The notes beneath the pieces were generated by a model. It saw only the letters and a list, made by a program, of their open reading frames with translations. It searched no databases and was not told the origin of the DNA. Below are positions 1 to 10,820 of a stretch of DNA of 64,000 bases, piece after piece (the stretch's first letter is position 1; every line of letters begins with the position of its first letter). Position numbers and translations under genes: made by a program. The stretch covers positions 62,001 to 126,000 of the forward strand of contig NW_027490442.1 of the NCBI RefSeq assembly GCF_050948175.1, read 5' to 3'. The stretch is from Xylocopa sonorina (taxonomy: Eukaryota; Arthropoda; Insecta; Hymenoptera; Apidae).

Positions 1-1006
1 TAAGAAGCATTAGAACTCTATTGCTACGATACGTAGACATTTGCAAAGGCTATTCACTAGCATGGAAGGGTCGCATTTCCATTCTTTTGAAGTGAGTACG
101 AGGTATACATATCACTCCATAATGAATATTATATCTTATCATGAAACATAGCAGTGAGATCCGATATCGCGTTTTAAGAAGCATTAGAACTCTATTGCTG
201 CGATACGTAGACATCTGCAAACGCTATTTCCTAGCATGGAAGTGTCGCATTTACATTCTTTTGATGTGAATACGAGATATACATGACACTTCGCAATGAA
301 TATTATATCTTATCATGAAACATAGGAATGTGGTGCTATATCGCGTTTTGAGAAGCATTAGAACTCTATTGCCTATATACGTAGACATCTGCAAACTCTA
401 TTTCCTAGCAAGGAAATTTCGCACTTACATTCCACTGAAGTGAATACGAGGTATACATAACATTACACATTGAATATTATATCTTGTTACGAAACATAGA
501 AATGAAATACGACATCTCGTTTTAAGAATCATTAGTACTCTATTTCTGTGATACGTAGACATCTGCAAACAATATTTCCTAGCAAGGAAGTGTCGCATTT
601 ACATTCTTGTGAAGTGAAATCGAGGTATACATGACACTTCGCAATGAATATTATATCTTATCATGAAACATAGAAGTGAGATGCGATATGGCATTTTAAG
701 AAGCATTAGAACCCTATTGCAACGATACGTAGACATCTGCAAACGCCACATCCTAGCATGGAAGTGTCGCATTTACATTCTTTTGAAGTGAATACGAGGT
801 ATACATGACACTTCGCAATGAATATTATATCTTATCATGAAACATAGAAGTGAGATGCGATATGGCATTTTAAGAATCATTAGAACTCTATCGTTTCGAC
901 ACGTAGTCATCTGGTAACGCTATTTCCTAGCAAGGAAGTGTCGCATTAACATCCTTTTGAGGTGAATACAAGGTATACATGACACTTCGCAATGAATATT
1001 ATATCT
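1..1006 (+). repeat. HOR cassette of ~5.8 monomers, identical by eye to 17405-18410
   Basis: The ordered variant monomers are: one with TTGCAAAGGCTATTCACTAG and ATCACTCCATAATG; one with GAATGTGGTGCTATATCGCG; one with GCCTATATACG and AAATTTCGCAC; one with TATTTCTGTG and GTGAAATCGAGG; one with CGCCACATCC; and one starting AAGAATCATTAG with TATCGTTTCGACACG. I compared this stretch line by line with 17405-18410 (offset 17404) and found no difference up to 1006, where TATCATG here is replaced by GAACATG there. A more diverged copy starts at 14621. The left edge of the match is cut by the window. Confidence 0.9.
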
Positions 1007-1030
1007 TATCATGAAACATAGAAGTGAGAT

Positions 1031-1040
1031 GCGATATCGC
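1031..1040. repeat. Example of palindrome GCGATATCGC (class A)
   Basis: This perfect 10-bp palindrome sits at monomer positions 161-170 and contains an EcoRV site. It recurs in a large share of monomers along the window. I saw no CENP-B box like pattern (TTCG-N4-A-N2-CGGG) on either strand of the consensus. Confidence 0.85.
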
Positions 1041-2141
1041 GTTCTAAGAAGCACTAGAAATCTATTGCTACGATACGTAGACATATGGAAACGTTATTCC
1101 CTAGCATGGAAGTGTCGCATTTACATTCTTTTGAAGTGAATACGAGATATACATGACACTTCGCAATGAATATTATATGTTATCATGAAACATTGGAGTG
1201 AGATGCGATATCGCGTTTTAAGAAGCATTAGAACTCTATTGCTACGATACCTAGACATCTGCAAACGCTATTTCCTAGCATGGATGTGTCGCATTTACAT
1301 TCTTTTGAAGTGAATACGAAGTGTACATAACACTTCGCAATGAATATTTTATCTTATCATGAAACATAGAAGTGAGATGCGATATCGCGTTTTAAGAAGC
1401 ATTAGAAATCTATTGCTACGATACGTAGACATCTGCAAACGCTATTTCCTAGCATGGAAGTGTCGCATTTACATTCTTTTGTAGTGAATACGAAGTATAC
1501 ATGACACTTCGCAATGAATATTATATCTTAACATGAAACATAGAAGTGAGATGCGATATCGCGTTATAGGAAGCATTAGAATACTATTGCTACGATATGT
1601 AGACATCTGCAAACGCTACTTCCTAGCATGGAAGTGTCGCATTTACATTCTTTTGAAGTGAATACGAGATATACATGACACTCCGCAATGAATATTATAT
1701 CTTATCATGATACATAGGAATGAGGTGCTATATCGCGTTTTGAGAAGCATTAGAACTCTATTGCTAATATACGTAGACATCTGCAAACAATATTTCCTAG
1801 CAAGGAAATGTCGCACTTACATTCCATTGAAGTCTATACGAGGTATACATAACATTACACAATCAATATTATATCTTATTACGAAACATAGAAATGAAAT
1901 ACGACATCTCGTTTTAAGAAGCATTAGTACTCTATTGCTGTGATGCGCAGACATCTGCAAAGGCTATTTCCAAGCATGGAAAGGTCGCATTTACATACTT
2001 TTGTAGTGAATACGAGGTATACATAACACTCAATAATGAATATTATATCTTATCATAAAACATAGAAATGAAATACGACTTCTCATTTTAAGAAGCATTA
2101 GAACTCTATTGCTTCGATACGTAGACATCTGGGAACGCTAT

Positions 2142-2155
2142 TTCCTTGAAAGGAA
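2142..2155. repeat. Strong 6-bp hairpin in variant monomer class
   Basis: TTCCTTGAAAGGAA has arms TTCCTT and AAGGAA with a GA loop. It replaces the weaker TTCC-N6-GGAA of the consensus. The same 14 bases are at 11364, 20242, 24592, 43551, 46162 and 58168. All seven share the GGGAACG or GGAACG lead-in, so they are copies of one variant class. Confidence 0.85.
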
Positions 2156-2354
2156 GTGGCGCATTTACAATCATTTGAAGTGAATACGAGGTATACATAA
2201 CACTCTACCATGTATATTGTATCTTATCACGAAACATAGAAATGAAATGTGACATCTCGTTTTAAGAAGCATTAGAACTCTATTGCTACGATACGTGGAC
2301 ATCTGCAAACGCTATTTCCTAGCATGTAAGTGTCGCATTTACATTCTTTTGAAG

Positions 2355-3050
2355 TGAATACGAGGTAATCATGACACTTCGCAATGAATAATATATCTTA
2401 TCATGAAACATAGAAATGAGATGCGGCATCTCGTTTTAAGAAGCATTAGAACACTATTGTTACGACACGTAGACATCTGCAAACGCTATTTCCTAGCATG
2501 GAAGCGTCGCATTTACATTCTTGTCATGTGAATACGAAGTATACATTACACTTCGCAATGAATATTATATCTTATCATGAAACATAGATGTGAGATGCGA
2601 TATCGCGTTCTAAGAAGCATTATAACTCTATTGCTGCGATACGTAGACATCTGCAAATGCTATTTCCTAGCATGTAAGTGTCGCATTTACATTCTTTTGT
2701 AGTGAATACGAGGTAATCATGACACTTCGCAATGAATAATATATCTTATCATGAAACATAGAAATGAGATGCGGCATCTCATTTTAAGAAGCATTAGAAC
2801 ACAATTGTTACGACACGTAGACATCTGCAAACGCTATTTCCCAGCATGGAAGCGTCGCATTTACATTCGTGTCATGTGAATACGAAGTATACATGACACT
2901 TCGCAATGAATATTATATCTTATCATGAAACATAGATGTGAGATGCGATATCGCGTTCTAAGAAGCATTAGAACTCTATTGCTGCGATACGTAGACATCT
3001 GCAAATGCTATTTCCTAGCATGTAAGTGTCGCATTTACATTCTTTTGAAG
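2355..3050 (+). repeat. Tandem dimer (348 bp x 2)
   Basis: GAGGTAATCATGAC with AATGAATAATATATC, then ATGCGGCATCTC, AACACTATTGTTACGACACG (AACACAATTG in the second copy) and CATGTGAATACGAAG, is followed by the same series 348 bp later. CGAGGTAATC occurs at 2361 and again at 2709. This is two monomers amplified as a unit. A related pair recurs near 3613-3960. Confidence 0.85.
2418..2432. repeat. Example of alternative dyad GAGATGCGGCATCTC (class B)
   Basis: At the position of the class A palindrome, this class has 7-bp arms GAGATGC and GCATCTC around one G. A sister form, GAGATGCGACATCTC (for example 8856-8870), has 6-bp arms. A third form, ATGCGATATGGCAT (for example 681-694), is a 14-bp dyad with one mismatched pair. 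Confidence 0.8.
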
Positions 3051-4655
3051 TGAATACGAGGTACACATGACACTTCGCAATGAATATTATATCTTATCAT
3101 GAAACATAGAAGTGAGATGCGATATCGCGTTCTAAGAAGCATTAGAACTCTATTGCTACGATACGTAGGCATCTGCAAACGCTATTTCCTAGCATGGAAG
3201 TGACTTATTTACGTTCTTTTGAAGTGAATACGAGGTATACATGACACTTCGCAATGAATATTATATCTTATCATGAAACATAGAAGTGAGATGCGATATC
3301 GCGTTTTAGGAAGCATTAGAAATCTATTGCTACGATGCGTAGACATCTGCAAATGTTATTTCCTAGCAAGGAAGTGTCGCATTTACATTCTTTTGAAGTG
3401 AATGCGAGGTATACATAACTCTCCACAATGAATATTATATCTTATCATGAAACATGGAAATGCGATGCGACATCTCGTTTTAAGATGTATTAGAACTCTA
3501 TTGTTTCCATACGTAATCGTCTGGAAACGCAATTTCCTAGCAAGGAAGTGTCGCACTTACATCCTTTTGAAGTGAATACGAAGTATACATAACACTTCGC
3601 ACTGAATATTATATCTTATCATGAAACATAGAAATGAGATGCGGCATCTCGTTTTAAGAAGCATTAGAACACTATTGTTACGACACGCAGACATCTGCAA
3701 ACGCTATTTCCTAGCATGGAAGCGTCGCATTTACATTCTTGTCATGTGAATACGAAGTATACATTACACTTCGCAATGAATATTATATCTTATCATGAAA
3801 CATAGATGTGAGATGCGATATCGCGTTCTAGGAAGCATTAGAACTCTATTGCTGCGATACGTAGACATCTGCAAATGCTATTTCCTAGCATGTAAGTGTC
3901 GCATTTACATTCTTTTGTAGTGAATACGAGGTAATCATGACACTTCGCAATGAATATTATATCTTATCATGAAACATAGAAGTGAGATGCGATATCGCGT
4001 TCTAAGAAGCATTAAAAATTTATTGCTACGATACATAGACATATGGAAACGCTATTCCCTAGCATGGAAGTGTCGCATTTACATTCTTTTGAAGTGAATG
4101 CGAGGTATACATAACACTCCACAATGAATATTGTATCTTATCACGAAACATAGAAATGAAATGCGACATCTAGTTTTAAGTAGCATTAAAACTCTACTGC
4201 TACGATACGTAGACATCTGCAAACGCTATTTCCTAGCATGGAAGTGTCGCATTTACATTCTTTTGAAGTGAATACGAGATAAACATGACACTTCGCAATG
4301 AATATTATATGTTATCATGAAACATTGGAGTGAGATGCGATATCGCATTTTAAGAAGCATTAGAACTCTATTGCTACGATACCTAGACATCTGCAAACGC
4401 TATTTCCTAGCATGGATGTGTCGCATTTACATTCTTTTGAAGTGAATGCGATGTGTACATAACACTTCGCAATGAATATTTTATCTTATCATGAAACATA
4501 GAAGTGAGATGCGATATCGCGTTTTAAGAAGCATTAGAACTCTATTGCTACGATACGTAGACATCTGCAAACGCTATTTCCTAGCATGGAAGTGTCGCAT
4601 TTACATTCTTTTGTAGTGAATACGAAGTATACATGACACATCGCAATGATTATTA
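3051..4655 (+). repeat. Collinear block matching about 22369-23973
   Basis: Offset 19318 holds through this stretch (111 monomers plus 4 bp). Shared markers are GTGACTTATTTACG, GAATGCGAGGTATAC, TAAGATGTATTAGAAC with ACGTAATCGTCTGG, GCGTCGCATTTAC, ATACATAGACATATGG, TAGCATTAAAACTCTACTGC and GAATGCGATGTGTACATAAC. Divergence starts near 4655, where GATTATTATATC here meets GAATATTATATC there. Parts also match 45060-45580 and 62090-62480. Confidence 0.85.
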
Positions 4656-5113
4656 TATCTTATCATGAAACATAGGTGTGAGATACGATATCGCGTTTTA
4701 AGAAGCATTAGATCTCTCTTGCTACGATACGTAGACATCTGCAAACGCTATTTCCTAGCATGGAAGTGTCGCATTTACATTCTTTTGAAGTGAATACGAG
4801 GTATACATGACACTTCGCAATTAATATTATATCTTATCATGAAACATAGGAGTGAGATGCGATATGGCATTTTAAGAATCATTAGAACTCTATTGTTTCG
4901 ACACGTAGTCATCTGGAAACGCTATTTCTTAGCAAGGAAGTGTCGCATTTACATTCTTTTGAAGTGACTACGGGGTATACATAACACTCCATAATGAATA
5001 TTATATCTTAACATGAAACATAGCAGTGAGATGCGATATCGCGTTTTAAGAAGCATTAGAACTTTATTGCTACGATACGTAGACATCTGCAAACGCTATT
5101 TCCTAGCATGGAA
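4656..5113 (+). repeat. Short block matching about 46414-46871
   Basis: Markers are GTGTGAGATACG, TTAGATCTCTCTTGC, TTCGCAATTAATATT, TATGGCATTTTAAGAATC, TATTTCTTAGCAAGG and GACTACGGGGTATAC. All recur in order at offset 41758 (240 monomers minus 2 bp). The match stops where GTGTCATATTAAC begins here. Confidence 0.8.
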
Positions 5114-5950
5114 GTGTCATATTAACATTTTTTTGAAGTGAATACGAGGTATACATGACACTTCGCAATGAATATTATATCTTATCATGAAACATAGAAG
5201 TGAGATGCTATATCGCGTTCTAAGAAGCATTAGAACTCTATTGCTACGATACGTAGACATCTGCAAACGCTATTTCCTAGCATGGAAGTGTCTTATTTAC
5301 ATTCCTTGGAAGTGAGTACGAGGTATACATGACACTTCGCAATGAATATTATACCTTATCATGAAACATAGAAGAGAGATGCGATATCGCGTTTTAGTAA
5401 GCATTAGAACTCTATTGCTGCGATACGTAGACATCTGCAAACGCTATTTCCTAGCATGGAAGTGTCGCATTTACATTCTTTTGAAGTGAATACGAGATAT
5501 AAATGACACTTCGCAATGAATATTATATCTTATCATGAAACATAGAAATGAGGTGCTATATCGCGTTTTGAGAAGCATTAGAACTCTATTGCTAATATAC
5601 GTAGATATCTGCAAACTCTATTTCCTAGCATGGAAATTTCGCACTTACATTCCACTGAAGTGAATACGAGGTATACGTAACATTACACAATGAATATTAT
5701 ATCTTATTACGAAACATAGAAATGAAATGCGGCATCTCGTTTTAAGACGCATTAGGACTCTATTGCTACGATACGTAGACATCTGCAAACGCTATTTCCT
5801 AGCATGGAAGGGTCGCATTTACACTCTTTTGAAGTGAGTACGAGGCATACATAACACTCCATAATGAATATTATATCTTTTCATGAAACATAGCGGTACG
5901 ATGCGATATCGCGTTTTAAGGAGCATTAGAAATCTATTGCTACGATACGT
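5114..5950 (+). repeat. Collinear block matching 12947-13435
   Basis: GTGTCATATTAACATT, ATTATACCTTATC with GAAGAGAGATGCG, and ACACTCTTTTGAAGTGAG with ATAGCGGTACGATGCG recur from 12947. Offset is 7833 at the start and 7485 after about 5790. The 348-bp change is two whole monomers (about 5444-5791, with CGTAGATATCTGC and AAATTTCGCAC) that this copy has and the other lacks. Confidence 0.8.
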
Positions 5951-7470
5951 AGACATCTGCAATCGCTATTTCCTAGCATGGAAGTGTCGCATTTACATTC
6001 GTTTGAAGTGAATACGAGATATACATGACACTTCGCAATGAATATTATATCTTGTCATAAAACATAGGAATGAGGTGCTATATCGCGTTTTGAGAAGCAT
6101 TAGAACTCTATTGCTACGATACGTAGACATCTGCAAACGCTATTTCCTAGCATGGAAGTGTCGCATTTACATTTTGTTTGAAGTGAATACGATACATACA
6201 TGACACTTCGGAATGAATATTATATCTTATCATGAAACATAGGAATGAGGTGCTATATCGTGTTTTGGGAAGCATTAGAACTCTATTGCTAATATACGTA
6301 GACATCTGCAAACTCTATTTCCTAGCAAGGAAATTTCGCACTTACATTCCACTGAAGTGAATACGAGGTATACATAACATTACACAATGAATATTATATC
6401 TAATTACGAAACATAGAAATGAAATACGACATCTCGTTTTAAGAAGCATTAGTACTCTATTGCTGTGATACGTAGACATCTGCAAACAATATTTCCTAGC
6501 AAGGAAGTGTCCAATTTACATTCTTGTGAAGTGAAATCGAGGTATACATGACACTTCGCAATGAATATTATATCTTGTCATGATACATAGAAGTGAGATG
6601 CGATATCGCGTTTTAAGAAGCATTAGAACCCTATTGCTACGATACGTAGACATCTGCAAACGCTACTTCCTAGCATGGAAGTGTCGCATTTACATTCATT
6701 TGAAGTGAATACGAGGTATACATGACACTTCACAATGAATATTATATCTTATCACGGAACATAGAAATGAAATGAGGCATCTCGTTTTAAGAAGCATTAG
6801 AACTCTATTGCTACGATACGTAGACATCTGCAAACGCTATTTCCTAGCATGGAAGTGTCATATTTACATTCTTTTGAAGTGAATACGAGGTATACATGAC
6901 ACTTCAGAATGAATATTATATCTTATCGTGAAACATGGAAGTGAGATGCGATATCGCGTTCTAAGAAGCATTAGAACTCTATTGCTACGATACGTAGACA
7001 TCTGCAAACGCTATTTCCTAACATGGAAGTGTCTTATTTACGTTCTTTTGAAGTGAATACGAGGTATACATGACACATCGCAATGAATATTATATCTTCT
7101 CATGAAACATAGCAGTGAGTTGCGATATCGCGTTTTAAGAAGCATTAGAACTCTATTGCTACGATACGTAGACATTTGCAATGGCTATTCACTAGCATGG
7201 AAGGGTCGCATTTCCATTCTTTTGAAGTGAGTACGAGGTATACATATCACTCCATAATGAAAATTATATCTTATCATGAAACATAGCAGTGAGATCCGAT
7301 ATCGCCTTTTAAGAAGCATTAGAACTCTATTGCTGCGATACGTAGACATCTGCAAACGCTATTTCCTAGCATGGAAGTGTTGTATTTACATTCTTTTGAA
7401 GTGAAATCGAGGTATACATGACACTTCGCAATGAATATTATATCTTATCATGAAACATAGAAGTGAGATG
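5951..7470 (+). repeat. HOR cassette matching 24921-26440 and 13436-14865
   Basis: The cassette includes the +1-bp monomer ATTTTGTTTGAAG (6171), TGCTATATCGTGTTTTGG, AAATTTCGCAC, GTGTCCAATTTAC, TCATGATACATAG, TCACGGAACATAG with AATGAGGCATCTC, GTGTCATATTTAC, CTTCAGAATG, GTGTCTTATTTACG and TTGCAATGGCTATTCAC. The order is the same at offset 18970 (24921-26440) and, with small differences, at offset 7485. Further copies lie at 26836-28355, 33444-34963, 47750-48850 and around 51584-52680. It is one of the most amplified HOR segments in the window. Confidence 0.9.
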
Positions 7471-8460
7471 CGATATGGCATTTTAAGAAGCATTAGAACC
7501 CTATTGCTAGGATACGTAGACACCTGCAAACGCTATTTCCTAGCATGTAAGTGTCGCATTTACATACTTTTGAAGTGAATACGAGGTATACATGACACTT
7601 CGCAAAGAATATTATATCTTATCATGAAACATGGAAGTGAGATGCGATATCGCGTTCTAAGAAGCATTAGAACTCTATTGCTACGATACGTAGACATCTG
7701 CAAAGGCTATTTCCTAGCATGGAAGGGTCGCATTTACATTCTTTTGAAGTGAGTACGAGGTATACATATCACTCCATAATGAATATTATATCTTATCATG
7801 AAACATAGCAGTGAGATGCGATATCGCGTTCTAAGAAGCATTAGAACTCTATTGCTACGATACGTAGACATCTGCAAACGCTATTTCCTAGCATGGAAGT
7901 GACTTATTTACGTTCTTTTGAAGTGAATACGAGGTATACATGACACTTCGCAATGAATATTATATCTTATCATGAAACATAGAAGTGAGATGCGATATCG
8001 CGTTCTAAGAAGCATTAGAAATCTATTGCTACGATACGTAGACATATGGAAACGTTATTCCCTAGCATGGAAGTGTCGCATTTACATTCTTTTGAAGTGA
8101 ATACGAGATATACATGACACTTCGCAATGAATATTATATGTTATCATGAAACATTGGAGTGAGATGCGATATCGCGTTTTAAGAAGCATTAGAACTCTAT
8201 TGCTACGATACCTAGACATCTGCAAACGCTATTTCCTAGCATGGATGTGTCGCATTTACATTCTTTTGAAGTGAATACGATGTGTACATAACACTTCGCA
8301 ATGAATATTTTATCTTATCATGAAACATAGAAGTGAGATGCGATATCGCGTTTTAAGAAGCATTTGAAATCTATTGCTACGATACGTAGACATCTGCAAA
8401 CGCTATTTCCTAGCATGGAAGTGTCGCATTTACATTCTTTTGTAGTGAATACGAAGTATA
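7471..8460 (+). repeat. Collinear block matching about 28700-29862
   Basis: Markers are GATACGTAGACACCTGC, TTACATACTTTTGAAG, TTCGCAAAGAATATT, AAACATGGAAGTG, TGACTTATTTACG, ACATATGGAAACGTT, CGATGTGTACATAAC and GAAGCATTTGAAATC. They recur at 28794 (offset 21233) and, after about 7900, at offset 21402, which is exactly 123 monomers. The same series is in the second 6608-bp copy and in 55560-55980. Confidence 0.8.
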
Positions 8461-8640
8461 CATATCACTCCATAATGTATATTATATCTTATCATGAAAC
8501 ATAGCAGTGAGATCCGATACCGCGTTTTAAGAAGCATTAGAACTCTATTGCTGCGATACGTAGACATCTGCAAACGCTATTTCCTAGCATGGAAGTGTCG
8601 CATTTACATTCTTTCATGTGAATACGAGATATACATGACA
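8461..8640 (+). repeat. Chimeric monomer junction with a 1-bp deletion
   Basis: A monomer that begins like the TTTGTAGTGAATACGAAG class switches near 8460 to the tail CATATCACTCCATAATG of an unrelated class. The next monomer reads CATTCTTTCATGTG (8607-8620), one base shorter than the usual CATTCTTTTGATGTG. The switch falls inside a monomer but keeps the 174-bp register, as expected for homologous misaligned exchange. Confidence 0.7.
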
Positions 8641-9740
8641 CTTCGCAATGAATATTATATCTTATCATGAAACATAGAAGTGAGATGCGATATGGCATTT
8701 TAAGAATCATTAGAACTCTATTGTTTCGACACGTAGTCATCTGGTAACGCTATTTCCTAGCAAGGAAGTGTCGCATTAACATCCTTTTGAGGTGAATACG
8801 AGGTATACATGACACTTCGCAATGAATATTATATCTGAACATGAAACATAGAAATGAGATGCGACATCTCGTTTTAAGAAGCATTAGAACTCTATTGCTA
8901 GGATACGTAGACACCTGCAAACGCTATTTCCTAGCATGTAAGTGTCGCATTTACATTCTTTTGAAGTGAATACGAGGTATACATGACACTTCGCAAAGAA
9001 TATTATATCTTATCATGAAACATGGAAGTGAGATGCGATATCGCGTTCTAGGGAGCATTAGAACTCTATTGCTACGATACGTAGACATCTGCAAAGGCTA
9101 TTTCCTAGCATGGAAGGGTCGCATTTACATTCTTTTGAAGTGAGTACGAGGTATACATAACAATCCATAATGAATATTATATCTTATCATGAAATATAGC
9201 AGTGAGATGCGATATCGCGTTATAAGAAGTATTAGAACTCTATTGCTACGATACGTAGACATCTGCAAACGCTATTTCCTAGCATGGAAGTGTCGCATCT
9301 ACATTCTTTTGAAGTGAATACGAAGTATACATGACAATTCGCAATGAATATTATACCTTATCATGAAACATAGAAGAGAGATGCGATATCGCGTCTTAGG
9401 AAGCATTAGAACTCTATTGCTACGATACGTAGACATCTGCAAACGCTACTTCCTAGCATGGAGGTGTCGCATTTACATTCTTTTGAAGTGAATACGAGGT
9501 ATACATGACAATTCGCAATGAATATTATACCTTATCATGAAACATGGAAGTGAGATGCAACATCTCGTTTTAAGAAGCATTAGAACTCTATTGCTAGGAT
9601 ACATAGACATCTGCAAACGCTATTTCCTAGCATGTAAGTGTCGCATTTACATGCTTTTGAAGTGAATACGAGGTATACATGACACTTCGCAATGAATATT
9701 ATATCTTATCATGAAACATGGAAGTGAGATGCGATATCGC
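8641..9740 (+). repeat. Block matching 53359-54458 at exactly 257 monomers
   Basis: Markers are TTGTTTCGACACGTAGTC with CTGGTAACG (CTGGTAATG in the partner), CATTAACATCC, ATCTGAACATG, GACACCTGC, TTCGCAAAG, AACAATCCATAATG, GTTATAAGAAGTATTAG, ATTATACCTTATC with GAAGAGAG, GTCTTAGG and ATGCAACATCTC. Every marker recurs 44718 bp downstream, which is 257 x 174 exactly. Partial relatives lie at 28500-29160, 35110-35770, 41570-42360 and 60170-60850. Confidence 0.85.
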
Positions 9741-10820
9741 TTTCTAAGAAGCTTTAGGACTCTCTTGCTACGATACGTAGACATCTGCAAACACTATTTC
9801 CTAGCAAGGAAGTGTCGCATTTACATTCATTTGAAGTGAATACGAGGTATACATAATACTCTACAATGAATATTATATCTTACCAAGAAACATAGAAATG
9901 AAATGCGACATCTCGTTTTATAAAGCATTAGAATTCTATTGCTGCGATACGTAGACATCTGCAAACGCTATTTACTAGCATGTAAGTGTCGCATTTACAT
10001 TCTTTTGAAGTGAATACGAGGTATACATGACACAGTGCAATGATTATTATATCTTATCATGAAACATAGGTGTGAGATGCGATATCGCGATTTAAGAAGC
10101 ATTAGATCTCCCTTGCTACGATACGTAGACATCTGCAAACGCTATTTCCTAGCATGTAAGTGTCGCATTGACATTCTTTTAATGTGAATACGAGGTATAC
10201 ATGACACTTCGCAATGAATATTATATCTTATCATGAAACATAGAAATGCGATGCGACATCTCGTTTTAAGATGTATTAGAACTCTATTATTTCCATACGT
10301 AGTCGTCTGGAAACGCAATTTCCTAGGAAGGAAGTGTCGCACTTACATCCTTTTGAAGTGAATACGAAGTATACATAACACTTCGCACTGAATATTATAT
10401 CTTATCATGAAACATAGAAATGAGATGCGGCATCTCGTTTTAAGAAGCATTAGAACACTATTGTTACGACACGTAGACATCTGCAAACGCTATTTCCTAG
10501 CATGGAAGCGTCGCATTTACATTCTTGTCATGTGAATACGAAGTATACATGACACTTCGCAATGAATATTATATCTTATCATGAAACATAGATGTGAGAT
10601 GCGATATCGCGTTCTAAGAAGCATTAGAACTCTATTGCTGCGATACGTAGACATCTGCAAATGCTATTTCCTAGCATGTAAGTGTCGCATTTACATTCTT
10701 TTGAAGTGAATACGAGATGTACATGACACTCCGCAATGAATATTATATCTTATCATGATACATAGGAATGAGGTGCTATATCGCGTTTTGAGAAGCATTA
10801 GAACTCTATTGCTAATATAC
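9741..10820 (+). repeat. Mosaic monomers, including GATGTATTAG class
   Basis: This stretch holds GAAGCTTTAGGACTCTC, ATACTCTACAATG with ACCAAGAAACATAG, TTTATAAAGCATTAGAATTC, GATTATTATATC, and the strongly variant monomer TAAGATGTATTAG with TTATTTCCATACGTAGTCG and AACGCAATTTCC. The same series appears near 21060-21700, 44250-44850, 54680-55280 and 60900-61500. One monomer here has GACACAGTGCAATG in place of GACACATCGCAATG. Pure satellite, no gene. Confidence 0.8.

Larger units (their letters stand above)
1007..2354 (+). repeat. Collinear block matching 18933-20454
   Basis: The monomers carry, in order, ACATATGGAAACGTTATTCC, GATACCTAGACATC with CATGGATGTGTCG, TTGTAGTGAATACGAAG, GATATGTAGACATC, GCTAATATACG with GAAGTCTATACG, TTTCCAAGCATGG, and TTCCTTGAAAGGAAGTG. 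The same order recurs at 18933-20454, first at offset 17926 and later at 18100. The 174-bp shift arises because the other copy has one extra monomer (about 20020-20193, with GTGCCGC and GAAGATAATACG). Confidence 0.85.
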
